NCBI RefSeq assembly: GCF_900163755.1
Contig: NZ_FUKI01000002.1
Span: 21,258-85,257 of the forward strand
Direction: 5' to 3'
Length of the DNA stretch: 64,000 bases
Origin: Crenothrix polyspora
GTDB lineage: Bacteria; Pseudomonadota; Gammaproteobacteria; Methylococcales; Methylomonadaceae
Shown here: piece after piece, positions 23,883-35,195 of the stretch
Layout: each line of letters starts with the position of its first letter
How positions within the stretch are numbered: position 1 is the first letter of the stretch
The notes under the pieces: model-generated
Told to the model about the DNA's origin: nothing
What the model saw: the letters and a program-made list of their open reading frames with translations, nothing else
The model's database searches: none
Translations under genes and position numbers: made by a program

Positions 23883-24706
23883 TATTTACCCCCAAAAAGT
23901 TTTCCAAAGAATCCTCTTTTAGTTTCAATGAAGCGATGTGGCTTTTCTTCACCCAGGTAACGAGCAACTATATCTGCGTAGGCTTGTCCTGCATCACTTT
24001 TTTCGTCAAGAATAATGGGTATGCCGGCGTTTGACGCATTTAAAACTGATTTTGATTCGGGCACTACGCCCAATAGATGTAGCGACAAAATTTCTTGTAC
24101 ATCTTCCACGCTGAGCATTTCGCCAAGCTTTACTCTTTCGGGTGAATAACGCGATAATACTAAATATTCTTTGATGGGTTCTTGATTTTTTTCAGCTCTG
24201 CGTGATTTACTCGACATTAAGCCTAACATGCGGTCTGAATCGCGCACTGAAGAGACTTCTGGATTAGTGACTACAAAGGCATCATCGGCAAAATACATGG
24301 CCAAATGTGCGCCTTTTTCAATTCCCGCCGGAGAATCACACACGATGTATTTGAATGTTTTAGATAATTCATTCAAAACCTTTTCAACACCTTCTTTACT
24401 CAGTGCATCTTTGTCGCGTGTTTGTGAGGCCGGTAAAATATAAAGTTGGCCGCAGTTTTTATCTTTAATTAATGCTTGGTGTAGCGTGGCTTCGCCATTA
24501 ACAACATTGATAAAGTCATAGACAACACGGCGCTCACAGCCCATGATTAAATCTAAATTACGTAAGCCTACGTCAAAATCTATAACAGCGGTTTTATGGC
24601 CTTTTTTTGCTAAGCCCATGGCTATTGCCGCACTGGTCGTCGTTTTGCCTACGCCACCTTTGCCTGATGTTACCACTATAATTCTAGCCAACTGATGTTC
24701 CCCCAA
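23882..24706 (-). CDS. minD: Septum site-determining ATPase MinD
   Basis: A 274-residue membrane-associated ATPase. The deviant Walker A is SGKGGVGKTTTSAAIAMGLA, and the C-terminal amphipathic helix (ETKRGFFGKLFGGK) anchors it to membrane lipid. It recruits MinC. It follows minC after 15 bases. Confidence 0.96.
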   Translation of the reverse strand: MGEHQLARIIVVTSGKGGVGKTTTSAAIAMGLAKKGHKTAVIDFDVGLRNLDLIMGCERRVVYDFINVVNGEATLHQALIKDKNCGQLYILPASQTRDKDALSKEGVEKVLNELSKTFKYIVCDSPAGIEKGAHLAMYFADDAFVVTNPEVSSVRDSDRMLGLMSSKSRRAEKNQEPIKEYLVLSRYSPERVKLGEMLSVEDVQEILSLHLLGVVPESKSVLNASNAGIPIILDEKSDAGQAYADIVARYLGEEKPHRFIETKRGFFGKLFGGK

Positions 24707-24721
24707 TAATACAGAATGAGT

Positions 24722-25471
24722 TTAAAGTTCCTTAATGACTAAAGTATAGTCTTTTAAGTAAATATGTACGGGTTTGTTGTAAATATTTTTTGTTAAATCT
24801 TCGCTAATCTTGTAATTTCCGGCAATTGAAATTAACTCGGCTTGTAAATGTGTACAAAAAATACGGGCATCGGTATTGCCTTGTACACCAGCTAGTGCGC
24901 GTCCACGTAATGCGCCATAAATATGAATATTGCCTTCAGCAAGAATTTCTGCACCTGCACTGACTTGTGCCAGAATAATCAAGTCACCTTGTGCATAAAT
25001 ACGTTGACCAGAACGGATAGGTTGCGTAATGATCATTGCTTTGCTAGATGCCGCCTCTTTGGAAGGGTTAACATCCTCGGTTATCTGTGTTGCTGGTATT
25101 GTTTTTTGCGTCTCTACTGGGTTGGTGCGATTACTGCTATTAGAATAAACGGGAATACGTAACGCTAACGCATTTTTATTTTGCTGCAAAGAGCCGCCAC
25201 GTATACCAATGGGTAACAAGCCAAGCTTGCGTGTTATTTCGGTAATTAAGGCAATATCAATGTCAAGATGTTGCTTGGTAAGTTCCTTTAAGTCAATGAT
25301 TACCGGAGAATTTTTAAAAAACTCAGGGGCTAGTTTTATTTTTTCCTGGAGTTGTTGTTCTATGGCCTTTAATTCATTACCCGATAAAATCAAAGCTGGC
25401 ACAGAAAAAGAACTACTTTTAAATTCTAAAACAGGGGGGTTGTAAGCTGTTGTTTGATTGTCTGTCGACAT
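24722..25471 (-). CDS. minC: Septum formation inhibitor MinC
   Basis: A 249-residue FtsZ inhibitor. The C-terminal beta-helix dimer domain is clear: QPIRSGQRIYAQGDLIILAQVSAGAEILAEGNIHIYGALRGRALAGVQGN. The N-terminal domain (about 1-110) is divergent, as usual. It is the first gene of minCDE on the minus strand; the promoter must lie within 25472-25600. Confidence 0.93.
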   Translation of the reverse strand: MSTDNQTTAYNPPVLEFKSSSFSVPALILSGNELKAIEQQLQEKIKLAPEFFKNSPVIIDLKELTKQHLDIDIALITEITRKLGLLPIGIRGGSLQQNKNALALRIPVYSNSSNRTNPVETQKTIPATQITEDVNPSKEAASSKAMIITQPIRSGQRIYAQGDLIILAQVSAGAEILAEGNIHIYGALRGRALAGVQGNTDARIFCTHLQAELISIAGNYKISEDLTKNIYNKPVHIYLKDYTLVIKEL

Positions 25472-25811
25472 CCGCTTAATGTTCTCAGTTTGTTAATGGT
25501 AGGATTCTAGCATTGCTCATTAAAAAAAGCATTGTTAGCGATGCTAAATTTTGTTTTTGCTACTGACTAGAGTGATGTTTTTAAAATAAAAATTGAAATC
25601 ATAAATAAAAATAACAGTTTTTTCTAGTTTTTAAATTAAAGACGTTGGGTTTTTGGTAAGTTTAGTAAAAATTGAGGGTAGGGCAAGTTTATATTGCTTA
25701 CAGGCTGTTATGTTTGTTTTTTTGTGGTTGCGCTGTTACATAGTGCGTGGGAAACTGTGGATGTGTCTTGCAATTGCTGTTGTTTTACTTTAATTTAGCG
25801 ACATATCCGTA

Positions 25812-27810
<1,999 letters not shown>

Positions 27811-27862
27811 TAACAAGTAATATTTGTAGGCACTGAGCGCACTGGATTTTAGCGGCGTTAAT

Positions 27863-27903
27863 AAAAAAGCCTCTGTTCCTAAGTTTTCAGGAGCAGAGGC
27901 TTG
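27863..27903. terminator. Bidirectional-type terminator between thiC and higA
   Basis: AAGCCTCTGTTCCT at 27867-27880 pairs with AGGAGCAGAGGCTT at 27889-27902 with one mismatch. On the minus strand the stem is followed by a T-run (the A-run at 27863-27868), so it should end the higBA transcript well; on the plus strand it follows thiC with a weaker T tail. Confidence 0.7.
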
Positions 27904-27994
27904 AGTTATTGTGTAGTGCGGCTAAAATTTGCCCGTACTGGCATTTTATGGGCTTGAGTATGCCAGGGGGTTACACATCTAAAATTTTTGTAAT

Positions 27995-28321
27995 TTATAC
28001 ACGTTGTAGCCCATTCTGGTTTTGCTGACGAGAATGAAAAGTCACATTAACTTCCACATCGGCATCCAATTTACCAATAATAGAAATCATCCGGTCGAGT
28101 GTAAACCGGCTAAGCTTGGCGTTGCGGATACGTGAAAACTCCGCGTGTGAAATCCCCGTCAATTTTTCGGCATTACGTGTCGATAGCTTGCGATCATCAA
28201 GAAGTTGGATGATTTTTGCCGCAATAATAGCGCGAGCTTGTTCTAACACTGCATTGGGTCGGCCAAAATCACGGTAGATATTACCGCTGCCGCGTACCAG
28301 CTCCAATTCGTTATCGTTCAT
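27995..28321 (-). CDS. higA: HigA-type XRE-family antitoxin
   Basis: A 108-residue protein with a helix-turn-helix (QLLDDRKLSTRNAEKLTGISHAEFSRIRNAKLSRFTLDRMISIIGKL), typical of XRE antitoxins paired with Gp49/HigB-like toxins. The ATG at 28321 overlaps the toxin stop; the open frame extends to 28429 but that part lies inside the toxin gene. It should repress the operon by binding the palindrome upstream of the toxin. Confidence 0.85.
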   Translation of the reverse strand: MNDNELELVRGSGNIYRDFGRPNAVLEQARAIIAAKIIQLLDDRKLSTRNAEKLTGISHAEFSRIRNAKLSRFTLDRMISIIGKLDADVEVNVTFHSRQQNQNGLQRV

Positions 28322-28662
28322 TTTAAAGCCTCTTTTAATCGTTTGATTCGTGCATAAATTAGATCGACATCCATTTGTGGTGTTTTGATCCCAGATTTCG
28401 ATTTTTTTTGGAAGGCGTGGATTACCCAAATATCCGCGCCGATTTTAACCGCGTAAAGAGTACGAAAGGCATTACCGTCGTGGCGTAATGCTATCTCGAA
28501 TACACCACCATCAATACCCAAGAAAGGTTTTGCCTTGTCGGATTTGCCGCCTTCGGCAGCAATGGTCAGTGCATCAAACATATCGCATTGCACGTCCTCC
28601 GGAAATTCTTCGAAATCTTTACGCGCTGCCTTTATCCATGAAATAGCTTTTGTTTTTTTCAT
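28318..28662 (-). CDS. higB: HigB/RelE-family toxin (Gp49-like)
   Basis: A 114-residue RelE-superfamily protein of the phage Gp49-like branch: KPFLGIDGGVFEIALRHDGNAFRTLYAVKIGADIWVIHAFQKKSKSGIKTPQ. Such toxins cut mRNA on the ribosome. The start chosen (MKKTKAISWIKAARKDFEEF) fits family length; the frame opens further upstream to 28776 across the promoter region. Toxin before antitoxin is the normal higBA order; the genes overlap by four bases. Confidence 0.86.
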   Translation of the reverse strand: MKKTKAISWIKAARKDFEEFPEDVQCDMFDALTIAAEGGKSDKAKPFLGIDGGVFEIALRHDGNAFRTLYAVKIGADIWVIHAFQKKSKSGIKTPQMDVDLIYARIKRLKEALK

Positions 28663-28671
28663 GTCAGTTAT

Positions 28672-28689
28672 GTTGCCAAATTGGGCAAC
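28672..28689. promoter_or_regulatory. Palindromic operator candidate of higBA
   Basis: GTTGCC at 28672-28677 and GGCAAC at 28684-28689 form a perfect inverted repeat with a six-base spacer, ten bases upstream of the higB start. This is the place and form expected for HigA autorepression. Upstream, a 12-base direct repeat (caattcaaccac at 28747 and 28769) is also present. Confidence 0.55.
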
Positions 28690-28936
28690 ATTTTGCAAGC
28701 TAAAAATTGTACAGGAAAGCAGTAAAAATATTATCCTGTATTGGTTCAATTCAACCACGCAGATGGGGCAATTCAACCACTATGCATTTTTTTTAAAAAA
28801 ATACCTTATCTATCAATTCTATAAATTATGGCATGCAAAGTGCTGTCTGTTTAAGTATCCCCTACAAGGATTTGGCGATTGCTGGTAAATCCGCCCGATA
28901 CTTACTTTAGACATCATTAAAGGTTGCAATAATAGT

Positions 28937-31525
28937 ATGAAAATAGACATGGATAACGTTTATAAGACCGCTGACGACCTTGAAAAACACGGTCAAACGG
29001 TTTCATTTAACGTGGACAATGCCATAGCGCACATAGCCCACTGGTTGCCCACGCAAGGCCCAATTAAGGATTTTATCCACCATAACACCTTGCATTCAGT
29101 ACAGCATTTCCCGTTTCATCACGGTGTGGCGGTGGCTGCCAAAATTTTTGGTGCCAGAAGCTATCTGCCCTTAAACGATTACCAGGATCTTTATAGCAAA
29201 GGCAGAATCACCCCTGCGGCACTGGATTGGGCCGTCAAACGCTCAGGTTTAATCGGAAAGCCACAAGATGAACTGGTTGGGCGCTTGTTTGTCAGGGATG
29301 CCCATAGCCACTATCCACCGATTTCCATCGCTACTAACGGTATTCGTACTGCCTTGTTAACCTATCTGGAAGTAGACTTAAACGGGCGTGTGCATCCGGT
29401 ACTGTTTCGCTTGTTGAGTAATTTTCTCGACCAGGGCATCAGTCGCTGGACCATGCCTAAAAGTGGTGAAGGCTTTTGGGATTGCGTATTGCGGCTGGTA
29501 CATAACAGCTTTTTACCGTTATACCCTTTCCATGACCACCGGTTGCGTGAGTTGTTTCTGGAAACACCCGACACCGTGATCCGCATCTGCTTGGAAAAAA
29601 TCGTTGGTGATAAAACGCTTTACGAACAATATATATTGGAGATGCTGTTGGCGCATCCCGGTTGGTCGGGTATGGTGAATATGATCGAGCAAGCGCCCAA
29701 TATTCTGTTAGTGCCACGTTCCATTTCACTCAAAGAACTAATCGCCGTTGAGCTGGCCTGTGAATTGGCGTTTTTGTACAAGAAAAAAGGTGAAGCTTTT
29801 GAAGGTATTTCACAACTGCCGCAGCTTGCCAACATTCCACGCTTAAGCGAGGTGGCGAGCAGCGCCAAGGTAGCGGTGCGCCTGAAAGTATGGCATGAGG
29901 CGATGGAATGGGCGTTGCACACCGAGCTGCTTCGCGCACTAAAAACCCAAGCGCCAGCCCCCAAACCGGATGCCGCAATACCGTTAAGAATACAGTCGGT
30001 GTTTTGTATTGATGACCGTGAATGCTCCATCCGTCGCCATTTGGAAAGCCTAAACCCAGCTATAGAAACCTTTGGCGCAGCCGGATTTTTCGGTATCGAT
30101 TTTCTGTACCAAGGTTTGGATGACGCTTACCCTGTCGCCCAGTGTCCGGTGGTGATTACCCCTAACCATTTAGTGATGGAATCGGGCAATCCACCCAAAC
30201 CCAAAGACAGCGATTTTTCCAATATGCACTTTAGAGCGCATTCGCTGCTGCGTGGCTGGCTGTTCACCCAAACCTTGGGGCTGGGTTATGCCATCCGCTT
30301 GGCCTGGAACGTGTTTAGCCCGACCGCATCAATGGCGAAAATTCAAAAGCTTAGCGAGATTAAACCACATTCCAAGCTGCATTTGCTCAGGGAATCCGAT
30401 GTGCCTACCAAAGACGGTTATTTGCTGGGCTTTTCCTTTAAGGAAATGGCTGATCGCGTCGGTGGTTTGCTCACCAATATTGGTTTGACCGACAATTTTG
30501 CCGCCCTGGTGGTCATTGTCGCGCACGGCTCCAGCAGCGTGAACAACCCACATTTTGCCGCTTACGATTGCGGCGCGTGTTCCGGCAAGCCTGGCTCGCC
30601 CAACGCCCGTGCCTTTGCCTGGATGGCCAACCACGAATCAGTGCGGAAAATATTACGCGAACGTGGTATCGACATCCCCACTAACACCCGCTTTATCGCT
30701 GCCTTGCACAACACCAGCCGCGATGAGGCCACTTATTTTGATGCCGAGCTGCACGAAACTTTTGCCTTTAAAGAATTGGAAGCATTCAAGGCCACCATGA
30801 CACAAGCACTGGAACGCAATGCCAAAGAGCGTTGCCGCTGGTTTGAGCTGTCCCCCAAAGCCCATAACAAAGCCCATCAGCATGTCCGCGCCCGTGCCTC
30901 GTCCATTTTTGAGCCACGGCCTGAATACAACCATTCCAACAATCTGTATTGCGTGGTTGGCAAGCGCGAGTTGACCAAAAACCTGTTCCTAGACCGCCGC
31001 GCCTTTTTGCATTCTTACGCCGCCGAAACCGACCCCACCGGCAGCATCTTGGTCAAGATTTTGGGTGCGATTATTCCGGTGTGTGGTGGCATTAACCTGG
31101 AATATCTGTTCTCGCGCATTGATAACTCGGTGTATGGCGCGGGCACTAAATTGCCGCATAATGTCATCGGCTTGCTGGGGGTTGCCAACGGTGTTGAAGG
31201 CGATTTGCGTACCGGCTTGCCGCAGCAAATGATTGAAGTTCACGAACCTGCGCGTTTGTTGATCGTCATTGAACAAAGCCCAGAAGTTATCGACCAGTCT
31301 TTGGCTAACATCGGTGACCTTAAGGAATGGCTGGATAACGAATGGGTGCGTTTGGTGGCGTGCAGGCCTACAGATCGGCAACAATTTTTATTTACCGCGA
31401 CCGGTTGGGAAACCATCGATTTACCCGTCGATGCCAGCAGCCCGTTGTTCACTCGCCCAGAACAGGTGTTCGATGTCCAAAACCAAACCATACCGGCGCA
31501 TCAACTGACACGGAGCCTGTCATGA
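28937..31525 (+). CDS. dabA: DabA, catalytic subunit of the inorganic carbon uptake system (DUF2309)
   Basis: An 862-residue protein of the UPF0753/DUF2309 family. DabA has a beta-carbonic-anhydrase-like zinc site. Four residues match its ligands with a constant +6 offset from the characterised Halothiobacillus protein: Cys357 and Asp359 (VFCIDDREC), His530 (VAHGSSS) and Cys545 (YDCGAC). It is thought to hydrate CO2 unidirectionally at the membrane, driven by ion flow through DabB. It overlaps dabB by four bases. A promoter region of about 270 bases separates it from higBA. Confidence 0.93.
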   Translation: MKIDMDNVYKTADDLEKHGQTVSFNVDNAIAHIAHWLPTQGPIKDFIHHNTLHSVQHFPFHHGVAVAAKIFGARSYLPLNDYQDLYSKGRITPAALDWAVKRSGLIGKPQDELVGRLFVRDAHSHYPPISIATNGIRTALLTYLEVDLNGRVHPVLFRLLSNFLDQGISRWTMPKSGEGFWDCVLRLVHNSFLPLYPFHDHRLRELFLETPDTVIRICLEKIVGDKTLYEQYILEMLLAHPGWSGMVNMIEQAPNILLVPRSISLKELIAVELACELAFLYKKKGEAFEGISQLPQLANIPRLSEVASSAKVAVRLKVWHEAMEWALHTELLRALKTQAPAPKPDAAIPLRIQSVFCIDDRECSIRRHLESLNPAIETFGAAGFFGIDFLYQGLDDAYPVAQCPVVITPNHLVMESGNPPKPKDSDFSNMHFRAHSLLRGWLFTQTLGLGYAIRLAWNVFSPTASMAKIQKLSEIKPHSKLHLLRESDVPTKDGYLLGFSFKEMADRVGGLLTNIGLTDNFAALVVIVAHGSSSVNNPHFAAYDCGACSGKPGSPNARAFAWMANHESVRKILRERGIDIPTNTRFIAALHNTSRDEATYFDAELHETFAFKELEAFKATMTQALERNAKERCRWFELSPKAHNKAHQHVRARASSIFEPRPEYNHSNNLYCVVGKRELTKNLFLDRRAFLHSYAAETDPTGSILVKILGAIIPVCGGINLEYLFSRIDNSVYGAGTKLPHNVIGLLGVANGVEGDLRTGLPQQMIEVHEPARLLIVIEQSPEVIDQSLANIGDLKEWLDNEWVRLVACRPTDRQQFLFTATGWETIDLPVDASSPLFTRPEQVFDVQNQTIPAHQLTRSLS

Positions 31526-33393
31526 ACGGACTTATTTTAGCCTGCCAATTGATACCCCTGCTGGGCTTTGTCTTGGTATTTTTATCGCCTAATAACGAAA
31601 AAGTCATTTCCACCATCAGCAACTGGATTACCCATTTAACGGGCGTAAGTATTATTGCTTTACTGGCATTGTGGGTCAGTCACGGTTTTCAAAGTTATGA
31701 ATACGTATGGTTTAGCCTGTACGAAACTGCCGATTACCACTTTCCTATCCTGTTTTATCTGGATCGGGTCGGGGCGGTTTATTTGGTATGCGTGTGGATT
31801 ATATTCTCCATCATCACCAAATACTGCCGTTACTATTTGCACCGTGAAACCGGCTACAAGCGTTTTTTCCTGAATATTTTTGGCTTTTTGTTTGGGCTAA
31901 ACTTAATCATCCTGTCCGGCTCTATTGACATGCTGTTTGCCGGTTGGGAGATTGTCGGCATATCGTCTTTTATGCTGATTGCCTTTTATCGCCACCGCGT
32001 GCAGCCAGTCCGAAATGCTTTGCGTGCCTACACTATTTATCGGTTCTGCGACATTGGCCTGTTGCTGGGGACGTGGATGAGCCACATGCTGTTCCACGAA
32101 AGCCCACATTTTAGCCAAATGGCCAGCTTGGCTGAGAACAATGTGTTGTCGTCGTTGGGCTATGGCGAGCTGTCATTGCTGACGTTTTTGATTATTATCG
32201 CGGCTTCCGGTAAGTCGGCGCAGTTTCCGTTTTGTTTTTGGCTGCCGCGTGCAATGGAAGGCCCTACGCCGTCCAGTGCGATTTTCTATGGCGCATTGTC
32301 GGTGCATTTGGGGGTGTTCTTGTTGCTGCGTACCGATCCCATCTGGAGCTACCATGTCGTCACCCGCGCCATTATTTTCTTTATCGGTTTGTTGACGGTC
32401 ATCATTGCCAGTTTAGCGGAAAAAACCCAATCCAATATCAAGGGCCAGATTGCTTACGCCTCTATCACCCAAGTCGGCTTAATGTTTATCGAACTGTCGC
32501 TTGGGCTGGATACTCTGGTGTTATTGCATTTTATGGGCAATGCGTTTTTGCGCTGTTACCAGCTATTGGTGTCGCCGTCCATCATCACCCATTTGTTACG
32601 TGTCGAAGGTGCGGCGAATACTGATTTCTACATTGAAAAAAATCCGATGCGCCAGTTTTTGCCCCTTTCTATTCGCAACCAATTGCCGGAAGTGTTGCAA
32701 AACACTTTGTATGTCTTCGCCTTGCAGGAAGGTGGTTTGGAATTTTTAGTACGCAGCCTGTTGTGGACACCGTTTAAGCGCATAGGTGGCTGGGTCAACG
32801 CACTCAATGTGTGGTGGTTAGGCCTGATGACCTTAACTGCATTGGGCGGCGGTGTCCTGATAGCAACCAACACTGCTATTGACCACAAATATCTGGCCAT
32901 ACCCGTGTCGATAGCGATGATTATTGCCTCCTCCAGCGCCTTTAGTCAAAAGCACAGCCCGTTTAAGGTCTGGAACAGCATCCTGTTAAGTTACATACTG
33001 TCCGGTGTTGCTGTTTTGTTGATTAATCCGCACATAGGCTCGGATGTGCTGATGTTTTTCTCTGGCATCTTACCGTCCTGGCTGCTGGGGATCATCGTGT
33101 TAAGCAAGCTGCTTAAAAACCAGCACTTTGAGGCCGCACCGTTTGCATTTCGGGCAATGGCAGAGACACAGCCTAAGCTATCATTGTTATTGTTTATTAG
33201 CTTTTTGGGGCTGGTTGGCTTTCCAATTACCCCTGCGTTTCTTAGCGAAGATATTTTATTGGCACACGCCAGCAGTGAGCATCCGTGGTTTGCGCTACCT
33301 ATTACCATTGCGTTTGTGGTGAACGGCATTGCGGCAGCCAGGGTTTATATGGGCTTGTGTATGGGCAGGCCTAATGAAACCTACACCGTATAA
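31522..33393 (+). CDS. dabB: DabB, proton-conducting subunit (NuoL-like)
   Basis: A 623-residue polytopic membrane protein homologous to NuoL/MrpA antiporter subunits: LYLDRVGAVYLVCVWIIF-like, GWEIVGISSFMLIAFYRHRVQPVRNALRAYTIYRFCDIGLLLG and ASGKSAQFPFCFWLPRAMEGPTPSSA. With DabA it forms the energy-coupled DIC accumulation complex. The frame is open back to 31342, but the ATG at 31522 starts the first membrane helix (NGLILACQLIPLLGF) and overlaps the dabA stop. NuoL-like genes of a full complex I are not present here. Confidence 0.93.
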   Translation: MNGLILACQLIPLLGFVLVFLSPNNEKVISTISNWITHLTGVSIIALLALWVSHGFQSYEYVWFSLYETADYHFPILFYLDRVGAVYLVCVWIIFSIITKYCRYYLHRETGYKRFFLNIFGFLFGLNLIILSGSIDMLFAGWEIVGISSFMLIAFYRHRVQPVRNALRAYTIYRFCDIGLLLGTWMSHMLFHESPHFSQMASLAENNVLSSLGYGELSLLTFLIIIAASGKSAQFPFCFWLPRAMEGPTPSSAIFYGALSVHLGVFLLLRTDPIWSYHVVTRAIIFFIGLLTVIIASLAEKTQSNIKGQIAYASITQVGLMFIELSLGLDTLVLLHFMGNAFLRCYQLLVSPSIITHLLRVEGAANTDFYIEKNPMRQFLPLSIRNQLPEVLQNTLYVFALQEGGLEFLVRSLLWTPFKRIGGWVNALNVWWLGLMTLTALGGGVLIATNTAIDHKYLAIPVSIAMIIASSSAFSQKHSPFKVWNSILLSYILSGVAVLLINPHIGSDVLMFFSGILPSWLLGIIVLSKLLKNQHFEAAPFAFRAMAETQPKLSLLLFISFLGLVGFPITPAFLSEDILLAHASSEHPWFALPITIAFVVNGIAAARVYMGLCMGRPNETYTV

Positions 33394-33418
33394 TTATTCG
33401 AAAAGAGATAACAAAACC

Positions 33419-34132
33419 ATGTCCCCTAAAAAAATGAAACCACTGAAAATAGCCGCGTTGATAAGTGCTGTAGGCATCAGCTGCCCTGCTTTTGCTGTAG
33501 ACGATGTATTACAGGATTCCGGCAGTTGGTCGCAGATGGTCGGTGAAGGCAGCTTGGGCATTATTGACCCTAAACTGAGTAAAGCACGGCTATGGCTAGA
33601 AGGTCAGGCGCGTGTCAATGATGATTTTGGCCATTTTTATCAGGGCATGGTACGTGCTGCCGTGGGTTATTCTATCAGCGACCGTGCCACCTTGTGGGCG
33701 GGGTATACCTGGTTGCCTACGCAAAATATCGGCAAGTCGTATGTTAACCAACAGGATATCTGGCCTGCGTTCCGCTATGTGTTACCGACTGATTATGGTA
33801 CGGTCATGTTCAGAACAATGCTGGAAGCCAATTTCATCCCTGGCAGCGATGTACGGTTTCGGCCACGCCAGATGATAAAGTTTACACACCCGTTTGAATT
33901 TGAACCCAAACTCAGCTTTATTACCTGGGATGAGTTTTTCATCCGTGTTAATACCACCGCTTCGGGGCAAGCAGGATTTGATCAAAACCGTGCTTTTGTT
34001 GGACTGGGTTGGACATTTAACAAAAACTTTCGTCTTGAGGGCGGCTATATGAACCAATACCTGGATGATGCGACCCATACCAATAACACCATGCGTCATT
34101 TAGCAATGGTGTCATTGTTTATGAATTTTTAA
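33419..34132 (+). CDS. DUF2490 outer-membrane beta-barrel protein
   Basis: A 237-residue secreted protein. It has a signal peptide (KIAALISAVGISCPAFA) and a barrel with alternating aromatic strands (FYQGMVRAAVGYSISDRATLWAGYTWLP, AFVGLGWTFNKNFRLEGGYMNQY), ending in MVSLFMNF with a terminal Phe as in outer-membrane barrels. Function of DUF2490 is unknown. The frame opens at 33329 inside dabB; the ATG at 33419 suits the signal peptide. It starts 25 bases after dabB, so it may be part of the dab transcript. Confidence 0.8.
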   Translation: MSPKKMKPLKIAALISAVGISCPAFAVDDVLQDSGSWSQMVGEGSLGIIDPKLSKARLWLEGQARVNDDFGHFYQGMVRAAVGYSISDRATLWAGYTWLPTQNIGKSYVNQQDIWPAFRYVLPTDYGTVMFRTMLEANFIPGSDVRFRPRQMIKFTHPFEFEPKLSFITWDEFFIRVNTTASGQAGFDQNRAFVGLGWTFNKNFRLEGGYMNQYLDDATHTNNTMRHLAMVSLFMNF

Positions 34133-34224
34133 TCTTTGTTCGTGCTGGGTGGGGTATCGTAGCTTCAAGTGCTCCTCATCTATTACCAGGTGATGAGCAG
34201 ACAGTCACCAACAAGGAAATAGTC

Positions 34225-34377
34225 ATGCGCATACTCTGGTTTTTTATTCTGTTGTTTATTGCAATTCTTGAAATTAGCCCAATTCCCATCACCCCGTTAA
34301 TATTAATTTGGATCGTACTGTTTCGTCCGCCCTGGTTTTATAACCTGGTCATCAAAATTTATGACAAGCAACCGTGA
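34225..34377 (+). CDS. Small hydrophobic membrane protein, 50 aa
   Basis: The ATG at 34225, with AAGGAAA upstream, opens a 50-codon frame: MRILWFFILLFIAILEISPI, then a second hydrophobic stretch LILIWIVLF, then a basic C-terminus (RPPWFYNLVIKIYDKQP). Two membrane segments are predicted. I recognise no family. The end overlaps the next frame by 17 bases. The residue pattern and ribosome-binding site suggest a real gene. Confidence 0.6.
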   Translation: MRILWFFILLFIAILEISPIPITPLILIWIVLFRPPWFYNLVIKIYDKQP

Positions 34378-34633
34378 CGGGAATCTCGATAGGGTTTCAA
34401 TATTCGTATGTTGTCCAAGTTGCGGTAACCATTATGTAACCTATGTAAAACAGCAAGTCTTTAATAGAACAATAAACAGTGGTGGGATTAGTGTCGTGGT
34501 GCGAGAACTGGGCATTAACCCAAATACAGACCTGAGTGAAATTAAAAAAAACGCTGCATTGATGCAACAGGTAATGCTCGCACACATTACTTTGGGTGGC
34601 GTGAGGCTATTCGTTGCTAAGGAACGTGCATGA
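34361..34633 (+). CDS. Small hypothetical protein with a CPxC motif
   Basis: A 90-residue frame overlapping the 50-aa membrane protein gene. Near the N-terminus VCCPSCGNHYVTYVK has the look of half a zinc ribbon. The rest is mixed helix. No family recognised. The reading frame is reasonable in composition but there is no strong ribosome-binding site, so the gene is uncertain. Confidence 0.4.
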   Translation: MTSNRDGNLDRVSIFVCCPSCGNHYVTYVKQQVFNRTINSGGISVVVRELGINPNTDLSEIKKNAALMQQVMLAHITLGGVRLFVAKERA

Positions 34634-34710
34634 AATAAGTTGAACAACTTAAACGCCATTTCCGTTCGTGCTGAGCCTGTCGAAGCATGAACTTGCTCAC
34701 GTTATTTCAT
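34630..34710. repeat. Degenerate element with a single GAGCCTGTCGAAG arm and 9-bp inverted ends
   Basis: ATGAAATAA at 34630-34638 is complementary to TTATTTCAT at 34702-34710. Inside, 34663-34690 carries one arm of the palindrome family (CGTTCGTGCTGAGCCTGTCG) without its partner. It may be a decayed copy of the MITE-like elements at 42908, 54177 and 60774. Confidence 0.4.
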
Positions 34711-34757
34711 ACACATTCCTAAGAGAAGTAGCGGGCTCTAGTGTTTAGTCGCTTAAA

Positions 34758-35162
34758 TCAAAAATGCCAGTCGCTTCTGTTTTGCTTTAACGCACAGGTT
34801 GCCAGAGCATTTTTTCGTGCATCGATGGCATATTTAGGGTGGGGTATAGGCTGATTTAAACACCACGCATAATGTTTATGGTAATCATCATGCCACTGGT
34901 TGCCGGATAGTTTACATTGCACTTTAAGATTCGTTTTATTTTGCTCTATGGCAACACGGGCATAGTGATTACATTTTAATTGTTTCAAGGCATTAGGATT
35001 TACCACAGGGCTTATAAGTATTAAGCCCAGTAACACCAACAAAATTTGCCGCTTAACTGAGTTTATTACCGGAACACTCGCACTAAAAACGCTAAACCCC
35101 CTACCAATAATAGCCAGTACAATACAAAAAATCCCTAGCACTAAAAGCTTATTTTCTACCAA
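34758..35162 (-). CDS. Hypothetical membrane protein, 134 aa
   Basis: Two membrane helices at the N-terminus (LLVLGIFCIVLAIIG and ILLVLLGLILISPVV), then a cytoplasmic or periplasmic region of about 85 residues with four Cys residues (KCNHYARV, QCKLSGNQWHDDY, WCLNQP, ATCALKQNR). I recognise no family. The even spacing of cysteines would suit two disulfides if periplasmic. It follows the PG-binding-like gene (35196) on the same strand after about 30 bases. Confidence 0.6.
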   Translation of the reverse strand: MVENKLLVLGIFCIVLAIIGRGFSVFSASVPVINSVKRQILLVLLGLILISPVVNPNALKQLKCNHYARVAIEQNKTNLKVQCKLSGNQWHDDYHKHYAWCLNQPIPHPKYAIDARKNALATCALKQNRSDWHF

Positions 35163-35195
35163 CTACGTCTCCTTGTAATGTCATTTAACAAACAT

